Under the pieces are notes generated by a model. That model saw only the letters and a list, made by a program, of their open reading frames with translations. It ran no database searches and was not told the origin of the DNA. A DNA stretch of 6,765 bases, taken from contig SKUL01000371.1 in the NCBI GenBank assembly GCA_007129985.1, positions 1-6,765 on the forward strand, written 5' to 3'. This document shows positions 1-4,528 of this stretch, piece by piece. Within the stretch, counting starts at the first letter, position 1. Every line of letters begins with the position of its first letter. Source of the stretch: Flavobacteriales bacterium. Its GTDB lineage: Bacteria; Bacteroidota; Bacteroidia; Flavobacteriales_D; SKUL01. The position numbers and the translations under genes are program-made.

Positions 1-1149
1 ATTTGCGACAACTGCGTTGGCCAGGCCGAAAACATCATCAAAGAGGAGTTTGCCCTGAAGGCAAGCCGGCATATTGAGTCTACCCTTGTGCTTCAGAAAC
101 CCCGCGAGATCAAAGCCTATATTGATCAGTTTGTAATCGGGCAGGACGAAGCCAAAAAGGTTCTTTCGGTGGCGGTGTACAATCACTACAAGCGACTGCT
201 TCAGCCGGTGCGCAACGAGGATGATGTGGAGATTGAAAAGTCCAACATCATCATGGTGGGAGAAACCGGAACAGGTAAAACCCTGCTGGCCAAAACCATC
301 GCCAAAATGCTCAACGTTCCTTTCTGCATTGCAGATGCCACCATTCTCACCGAAGCGGGTTATGTGGGCGAGGACGTTGAGAGCATCCTTTCGCGCCTGC
401 TTCAGGCGGCCGATTACGACGTGAGCCTCGCTGAGCGCGGGATTGTGTTTATTGACGAGATTGACAAGATTGCCCGTAAAAGCGACAATGCATCCATCAC
501 GCGCGATGTTTCCGGTGAAGGCGTGCAACAAGCGCTCTTGAAATTACTTGAAGGCTCTGTGGTGAACGTTCCGCCGCAGGGTGGCCGAAAACACCCGGAA
601 CAGAAAATGATTCAGGTGGATACGCGGAATGTCTTGTTTATTTGCGGAGGTGCTTTTGCCGGCATTGAGCGCATGATTAAGCGCCGAATCAAAACCAACC
701 CCATTGGTTACGGAACGGGCAACACACAGGAAGTGGAAGACGATGAATTACTGCGATACATCTCACCGCAAGACCTGAAATCTTTCGGGCTGATTCCTGA
801 ACTTATCGGGCGTTTTCCGGTACTTACCCATCTCAACCCGCTTGATGCAAGCACACTTCGCCGCATCCTTACGGAGCCCAGAAACGCACTCATCAAACAG
901 TATGTAAAGCTTTTTGAGCTTGACGATGTCTCGCTCAGTTTCGACAAAAAAGTACTCGATTTTATCGTGGAAAAAGCCATGGAGTACAAGCTCGGTGCAC
1001 GTGGCCTGCGCTCAATATGCGAGGCCATCATGACCGACGCAATGTTTGATATCCCCTCTGACCAAACCACGCGTGAACTGAAGATTACGCTGGCCTATGC
1101 CCGTGAAAAATTTTCAAAAGCCGAGATAAGCAAGCTGAAAGTGGCCTGA
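1..1149 (+). CDS. clpX: ATP-dependent Clp protease ATP-binding subunit ClpX (5'-truncated by window edge)
   Basis: AAA+ unfoldase of the cytoplasmic ClpXP protease; it recognises substrates, unfolds them with ATP and threads them into ClpP. The frame is open from base 1 and starts upstream of the window. The first visible residues, ICDNC, are the second CxxC pair of the N-terminal zinc-binding domain, so by comparison with E. coli ClpX only about 35 residues are missing. A start at the in-frame GTG at 88 would remove this domain and is not credible. In the 382 visible residues: Walker A GETGTGKT (87-94), pore loop GYVG (120-123), Walker B VFIDE (149-153), RKH loop (196-198), the ClpP-docking loop as IGY (235-237) where E. 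coli has IGF, the arginine finger in GRFP (R271), and sensor 2 GARGLR (332-337). The C-terminus is short, with no extension. clpP would be expected just upstream, outside the window. The DUF2911 gene follows after 49 bases with no obvious terminator. Confidence 0.98.
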   Translation: MCDNCVGQAENIIKEEFALKASRHIESTLVLQKPREIKAYIDQFVIGQDEAKKVLSVAVYNHYKRLLQPVRNEDDVEIEKSNIIMVGETGTGKTLLAKTIAKMLNVPFCIADATILTEAGYVGEDVESILSRLLQAADYDVSLAERGIVFIDEIDKIARKSDNASITRDVSGEGVQQALLKLLEGSVVNVPPQGGRKHPEQKMIQVDTRNVLFICGGAFAGIERMIKRRIKTNPIGYGTGNTQEVEDDELLRYISPQDLKSFGLIPELIGRFPVLTHLNPLDASTLRRILTEPRNALIKQYVKLFELDDVSLSFDKKVLDFIVEKAMEYKLGARGLRSICEAIMTDAMFDIPSDQTTRELKITLAYAREKFSKAEISKLKVA

Positions 1150-1198
1150 TAACCGAGGCTTTTGCTTAGTTTTATGCCCCAATATAAAACTGAGCACC

Positions 1199-2047
1199 AT
1201 GAAACGATTATCCCTTTTTGCAATTGCGCTTTTCGCCGGTTCGGCACTCGTGGCACAAGACCTGCCCAAACCCAGCCCCATGGGTGTGGTGAAGCAGGAA
1301 GTAGGCCTCACCAAAATTCGTGTTGAATACAGCCGCCCCGGTGTTAAAGACCGAAAGATTTTCGGTGATCTTGTACCCTTCGATAAAATGTGGCGCACCG
1401 GTGCCAACAAAGCATCTGCCATCTCCTTCAGCACCGATGTAAAGGTGAATGGAAAAGACCTTATTGCTGGAGACTACGCTATTTTCACCATTCCCGGAGC
1501 CGATTCGTGGGAATTCCTCTTCAACACCAATCTGGATCAATGGGGAACAGGAAACTACCAGGACACCGAGGAGTCGTTGCGCATCCGTGTGCGCACCCAG
1601 AAAGTGCCCCACACCGAGACCTTCACCTTTACCGTTGACAACCTTACCGACACAAGCTGCGACGTGTGCATGGTGTGGGAAGAAACCCGCGCATGCTTTA
1701 AGGTAGAGGTAGATGTGGACGCCAAAGCTGAGGAGAATATCCTCGCCAAAATCAACGAGATTGAGAACGCCTATGGTGTGTACAACACATCTGCACGTTG
1801 GTATCTCGACAACAACAAAGACGCGAAGCAGGCATTGGAGTGGGCTACCAAATCAACCCAGATTCGCGAAACTTTCTGGAACCTGATTACGCTCTCTCGC
1901 GCGCAGGCAGCCAACAATGACTTTAAAGGAGCCATCGCCACCGCCGAGAAAAGCAAAGCCATGGCCATTGAAGCCGGCTATGACAACTACGCCAAAATGA
2001 ACGATGAAAACATCGCTCAGTGGAGAGGCAAAGCCGGTAGAAAGTAG
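1199..2047 (+). CDS. Exported DUF2911 domain protein with C-terminal TPR-like helices
   Basis: A 282-residue exported protein of unknown function in the DUF2911 family, which is common in Bacteroidota. Residues 1-19 form a signal peptide (MKR, hydrophobic core, cleavage after LVA) and Gln20 would be the new N-terminus. There is no lipobox cysteine, so it should be a soluble periplasmic or secreted protein. The DUF2911 domain covers about 25-170, with the family-like motifs YSRPGVKDR (44-52), WRTGAN (65-70) and GDYAIFTIPG (91-100). Residues 180-280 are helical and resemble a degenerate TPR pair (ARWYLDNNKDAKQALEWA, then FKGAIATAEKSKAMA). A CxxC (C154, C157) and a further Cys166 lie at the end of the DUF2911 part. 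The ATG at 1199 is chosen because it begins the signal peptide; an A-rich stretch (1181-1190) precedes it, as is usual for translation starts in this phylum. A TAGTTTTA at 1167-1174 resembles a -7 box but has no good partner. The gene ends 24 bases before a strong terminator. Confidence 0.93.
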   Translation: MKRLSLFAIALFAGSALVAQDLPKPSPMGVVKQEVGLTKIRVEYSRPGVKDRKIFGDLVPFDKMWRTGANKASAISFSTDVKVNGKDLIAGDYAIFTIPGADSWEFLFNTNLDQWGTGNYQDTEESLRIRVRTQKVPHTETFTFTVDNLTDTSCDVCMVWEETRACFKVEVDVDAKAEENILAKINEIENAYGVYNTSARWYLDNNKDAKQALEWATKSTQIRETFWNLITLSRAQAANNDFKGAIATAEKSKAMAIEAGYDNYAKMNDENIAQWRGKAGRK

Positions 2048-2071
2048 TCGAAAACATCCTTTTTAATCAAA

Positions 2072-2099
2072 CCCCGATCTGCACAGGTCGGGGTTTTTT
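2072..2099 (+). terminator. Intrinsic terminator after the DUF2911 gene (copy 1 of an identical pair)
   Basis: A 9-bp stem, CCCCGATCT (2072-2080) pairing with AGGTCGGGG (2085-2093) with one G-T wobble, closes a GCAC loop and is followed by six T (2094-2099). There is no A-tract on the left, so it acts on plus-strand transcripts only. It ends the clpX-DUF2911 transcript. The same bases recur at 3062-3089. Confidence 0.93.
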
Positions 2100-2125
2100 C
2101 GTGACGTATTTTGGACGGAAATGAT

Positions 2126-2133
2126 TACTTTCG
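2126..2133 (+). promoter_or_regulatory. Possible -7 promoter box for the T9SS protein gene
   Basis: TACTTTCG matches the Bacteroidota -7 consensus TAnnTTTG at all but one fixed position and ends 21 bases before the ATG at 2155, a sensible leader length. The nearest -33-like TTTTG (2109-2113) is only 12 bases upstream, shorter than the usual spacing of about 19-21, and the T-tract of the preceding terminator lies near where -33 would be. The call rests on the -7 box and on the need for a promoter after a terminator. Confidence 0.35.
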
Positions 2134-2154
2134 TAACAACCAATCTTTAACACT

Positions 2155-3036
2155 ATGATCTACAAACTAATAACAGCCCTTGCTGCGCTGGCTTTTGCGT
2201 TAAGCAGCCAGGCACAGATTACGCTCGCTCACGAGTTTTCTGCCTCCGACATTCTCGGTAACCTCGAGTTCAGAATGATGTACCTCGACGATGACGAGCC
2301 GGTGTATGTAACCAATGTTGTTTCGGGAAATATTTTGACGGTAAGGATGTTTGATATGAACTTTGAGCACATCGAAGACCTGAATTTCGAGTTGTTGGTG
2401 CCGGTAAGTAACAGTATGCTGGTGATTCAGTACCTCACCCGGACGCTTTTTGATTGTGACCCGGACAATATTGAGGTCCTCGTTTCATATCCTTTCGACC
2501 CGATGGGTGGGGGAACGTTGGGCGTTCAGGTTTTGAGGGAAGACGGCACGGAGCTTCTTCATGTGCCCGATGCAGTAGCCATCTCTGTAAGTTCCTTTCA
2601 CAACCATGTTAGGTTCACCCCCGTAATGTGCACGCCCACCGGTACAAAGTTGTTCCTGCACATGTCGACATCTGCTTTGGGCGCTGATGGAGTAAAGGTC
2701 TATGATTTGTGCGGTGACTTACCAGTTGCAAGCTGCTATGGTGAGGAAGGAGGAATCACCACCTACACACCTGTCGTAATGGGAGGGAGCAATGCTGTTG
2801 TAATGCCCAACCCCACCACTGGCTTTGTGTGGATTGATTTTGACGAACCGATTCCCGGAAATGGCCTACAACTGCAGGTGTTTGGCAGTGCCGGGCAGCT
2901 GGTGAGGTCCGAGTCTGTGCCGGCGGGTGAAACGCGGGTGCAGGTTGATTTGTCGGGCCAGCCATCCGGAACGTACATTTATCGGCTTACGGGCGATACG
3001 GGCCTCTGGAAAACAGGAAAAGTGGTCAAAAGGTAA
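2155..3036 (+). CDS. T9SS-exported protein of unknown function with type A C-terminal sorting domain
   Basis: A 293-residue exported protein whose passenger function I do not recognise. Residues 1-20 are a Sec signal peptide (hydrophobic core ITALAALAFAL, cleavage after SSQA, leaving Gln21). Residues 213-293 are a type A sorting domain of the type IX (Por) secretion system: VMPNPTTGFVWIDF (216-229), LQVFGSAGQLV (240-250), LSGQPSGTYIYRLTG (266-280) and a terminal KTGKVVKR. In this system the domain takes cargo across the outer membrane and is normally removed, with the cargo anchored at the surface or released. The passenger (21-212) is beta-rich and includes TLFDCDP-IEVLVSY (about 97-112) then VLREDGTELL (126-135), a pattern I associate with passengers of other Bacteroidota sorting-domain proteins. 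Four cysteines (101, 159, 186, 194) could form disulphides. The gene lies alone between two identical terminators. No T9SS machinery gene is in the window. Confidence 0.93.
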   Translation: MIYKLITALAALAFALSSQAQITLAHEFSASDILGNLEFRMMYLDDDEPVYVTNVVSGNILTVRMFDMNFEHIEDLNFELLVPVSNSMLVIQYLTRTLFDCDPDNIEVLVSYPFDPMGGGTLGVQVLREDGTELLHVPDAVAISVSSFHNHVRFTPVMCTPTGTKLFLHMSTSALGADGVKVYDLCGDLPVASCYGEEGGITTYTPVVMGGSNAVVMPNPTTGFVWIDFDEPIPGNGLQLQVFGSAGQLVRSESVPAGETRVQVDLSGQPSGTYIYRLTGDTGLWKTGKVVKR

Positions 3037-3061
3037 ATTGACCCGCCGCTGGAAAGACACA

Positions 3062-3089
3062 CCCCGATCTGCACAGGTCGGGGTTTTTT
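3062..3089 (+). terminator. Intrinsic terminator after the T9SS protein gene (copy 2 of an identical pair)
   Basis: Same 9-bp stem (3062-3070 with 3075-3083), same GCAC loop and same six-T tail (3084-3089) as the copy at 2072-2099; the identity also includes the A before the stem, 29 bases in all, while flanking bases differ. It lies 25 bases after the stop codon and isolates tonB from the upstream gene. Confidence 0.93.
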
Positions 3090-3152
3090 GATGCCGGTTA
3101 TCTCCGACATCCTACCGTTGCTCAAAGTAGAGCGTGATTGAAGCGCTTGGTT

Positions 3153-3166
3153 TGCAATTTGTTGCA
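3153..3166. repeat. Inverted repeat TGCAA-N4-TTGCA upstream of tonB
   Basis: Perfect 5-bp inverted repeat with a 4-base spacer (TTTG), 62 bases upstream of the tonB ATG. It could be an operator-like site or a small hairpin in the leader. No regulator is identified, and a 5-bp repeat can occur by chance. Confidence 0.3.
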
Positions 3167-3194
3167 GTGCTATCTCGTTTCCAAAGAGAACCGC

Positions 3195-3211
3195 GCGGTA
3201 AATGGTACCGC
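3195..3211 (+). repeat. Small hairpin GCGGTA-N5-TACCGC just before tonB
   Basis: Perfect 6-bp stem (3195-3200 with 3206-3211) around a 5-base loop, ending 16 bases before the tonB ATG. In mRNA it would fold next to the translation start and might affect initiation. It has no T-tract, so it is not a terminator. Confidence 0.35.
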
Positions 3212-3227
3212 CCTAAACCATGTTGAT

Positions 3228-3905
3228 ATGGAACACAAGAAAAACCCTTTTTACAACCTGGAACGCAAAAAGCCCACCTTGTTGTTGGCCGGATTGATGG
3301 GCGCGCTCGCCCTGACTTTGGCGGCCTTTGAGTACCGCACTGCTGAAATCCGCGATGTACACCTCGGTGTGTTGGATATTCAGTTTATGGAGGAGGAAAT
3401 CATTCCGGTGAGCAAGCTCAAAGCCCCACCACCGCCACCTCCACCTCCACCGGCAGATCAATTCGAAATCAGCGATGAACTTCCCGAATTTGACGAAACC
3501 GAAATACTCGAAACCCTTGATATTCAAGATTTACCGGATGTGCCCGAGGTGTATGAAATAGATGAAGTTGTTGAGATTATTTTCGAGCCCCCGGTGTTAG
3601 ATTTTGCTGAGGTGATGCCGTCTTTTCCGGGTGGTGAAGAAGCCCTGTACCGATACCTGGGCGAGGTGGTGAAATACCCCAAAGAGGCGCTCCGGGCCGG
3701 TGTAGGAGGGAAGGTGTTTGTTGTATTTGTGGTCAATACAGACGGCACCATCACCGATATCGCCATTGAGCACGGTGTGGGCTGGGGTTTAGACGAAGAA
3801 GTTTTGCGAGCCGTATCCGGCATGCCCAAATGGAATCCAGGTATGCAAGGAGGCCACAAGGTGGCGGTGCGCTTAAGGTTGCCGGTAGGGTTTGGGCAGA
3901 GGTGA
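3228..3905 (+). CDS. tonB: Energy transducer TonB
   Basis: Inner-membrane protein that, with ExbB and ExbD, passes proton-motive energy to TonB-dependent outer-membrane receptors. The 225 residues show a cytoplasmic N-terminus opening MEHKKNPFYNLERKK, one transmembrane helix (16-34), a periplasmic region with the EEEIIPVSKLKA segment typical of Bacteroidota TonBs, nine consecutive prolines (67-75), a strongly acidic stretch (77-129) and a TonB C-terminal domain (about 132-222) with FPGGEEAL, the VKYPKEA core (Tyr150-Pro151), G-GGKVFVVFVVNTDG and MPKWNPGMQGG. The ATG at 3228 is chosen because homologous proteins begin with this MExKKNP-LERK sequence; the frame stays open to a TTG at 3138, but those 30 residues look like leader. 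exbB and exbD are not adjacent, so this is probably one of several tonB paralogues. No good promoter was found; TTTG (3151-3154) with TATCTCGT (3171-3178) is weak. Confidence 0.94.
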   Translation: MEHKKNPFYNLERKKPTLLLAGLMGALALTLAAFEYRTAEIRDVHLGVLDIQFMEEEIIPVSKLKAPPPPPPPPPADQFEISDELPEFDETEILETLDIQDLPDVPEVYEIDEVVEIIFEPPVLDFAEVMPSFPGGEEALYRYLGEVVKYPKEALRAGVGGKVFVVFVVNTDGTITDIAIEHGVGWGLDEEVLRAVSGMPKWNPGMQGGHKVAVRLRLPVGFGQR

Positions 3906-4039
3906 GGATATGTCTTGTTATTTGTAAGCTTATCCAAAGTTCGCCGCCTATTCGCACTTGAGGACAAGGCTTGTTGCGTCCATGCATTTTTTTGGAACCG
4001 TATCCAATCAAATCATCGTCAATATATTCTACCGTGTAT

Positions 4040-4330
4040 TCAACCGTCAAATTCTGCTGAAAGATTTTGCCAGAATGACACAGTTAATTGAACACTCCCC
4101 CAATAGGCGCTTTCATTCCCTTCCTTGAGCGCAATATTGATCTTGTGCGCAAAATCGGCTTTGCTTTGACCAAATTCAGCTTCGCGAAGCAAAGCCCCGA
4201 CAGCCGTTCCGGAGCGTATCAACTGTTTCGTGAGAACAAACTCCTTATGCTCTTTCTGTATTGCTATACAAACTTTGACAATATCAATTGCAAACTGATA
4301 ACTCTTATCCCGTAAAATCGACTTTCCCAT
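4040..4330 (-). CDS. Four-helix-bundle protein (S23/23S rRNA-IVP family), C-terminally truncated
   Basis: Member of the S23 four-helix-bundle family, known from 23S rRNA intervening sequences and related to the Avd accessory protein of diversity-generating retroelements; stand-alone copies in Bacteroidota have no established function. The first 77 residues match the family pattern: MGKSILRDKSYQFA, FVLTKQLIRSGTAVGALLREAEFGQSKADF and a KINIALKEGNESAYW segment. Helices 1-3 are therefore present. After Trp77 the expected next segment and last helix are missing and 19 unrelated residues lead to a TGA, giving 96 residues instead of about 115-125. The break falls at a run of five G in the coding strand (4097-4101), so a frameshift is possible, but the frame entered by adding a base stops after 18 further codons without restoring a full domain, so a deletion is equally possible. 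The 7/8-base repeat array lies immediately upstream. It may be a decaying pseudogene. Confidence 0.8.
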   Translation of the reverse strand: MGKSILRDKSYQFAIDIVKVCIAIQKEHKEFVLTKQLIRSGTAVGALLREAEFGQSKADFAHKINIALKEGNESAYWGSVQLTVSFWQNLSAEFDG

Positions 4331-4346
4331 ACCTATTAGTTTTTCA

Positions 4347-4528
4347 TTGTCAACTATTCAACTTTTAACTCTTAACTCACTAACTTTTAACTCTTCACTT
4401 TTCACTAATCAACTTTTAACTCTTCACTAGTCAACTCTTCACTAGTCAACTCTTCACTCACCAACTTTTAACTAACCCACTTTTAACTCTTCACTTACTA
4501 ACTTTTCACTAACCCGCTTTTAACTAAC
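4347..4528 (-). repeat. Tandem array of alternating 7- and 8-base units upstream of the four-helix-bundle gene
   Basis: On the plus strand 4347-4524 splits without remainder into 24 units, followed by a partial TAAC. Fourteen are 7-mers: TTTTAAC (six), TCTTCAC (five), TTTTCAC (two), TCTTAAC (one). Ten are 8-mers: TTGTCAAC, TATTCAAC, TCACTAAC, TAATCAAC, TAGTCAAC (two), TCACCAAC, TAACCCAC, TTACTAAC, TAACCCGC. Every unit starts with T and ends in AC except the single TAACCCGC. The plus strand has only four G in 178 bases, so RNA made in the direction of both flanking genes has almost no C and cannot fold stably. The array overlaps the cyclase stop codon and ends 16 bases before the four-helix-bundle ATG. 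I recall similar arrays before such genes in other Bacteroidota, but cannot check that here. Function unknown. Confidence 0.9.

Noticed and set aside
1135..1149. Degradation-tag-like C-terminus (KLKVA) on ClpX
   Set aside because: Only a loose likeness to ssrA-type tails ending in hydrophobic residues; no further support.
3138..3227. N-terminal extension of TonB from a TTG start
   Set aside because: TTG is a poor start, the 30 added residues match nothing, and the ATG at 3228 opens the family-typical N-terminus.
3427..3453. CCN-rich trinucleotide repeat
   Set aside because: It encodes the nine-proline stretch of TonB, a normal feature of the family.
3524..3967. 147-codon minus-strand frame antisense to tonB
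   Set aside because: Low-complexity Ser/Thr/Pro composition mirroring the opposite strand of tonB; no domain.
3962..3993. Terminator between tonB and the four-helix-bundle gene
   Set aside because: GGAC (3962-3965) can pair with GTCC (3978-3981) and a seven-T run follows at 3987-3993, but only four base pairs form and the T run is six bases away.
3751..4050. 99-codon minus-strand frame under the tonB 3' end
   Set aside because: Its first residues look protein-like, but most of it is antisense to the conserved TonB domain and I recognise no family. Treated as a shadow.
4088..4315. 75-codon plus-strand frame
   Set aside because: Antisense to the four-helix-bundle gene, which has clear family motifs on the minus strand.
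4347..4528. CRISPR array
   Set aside because: Units are 7 or 8 bases, back to back, with no spacers and no cas genes.
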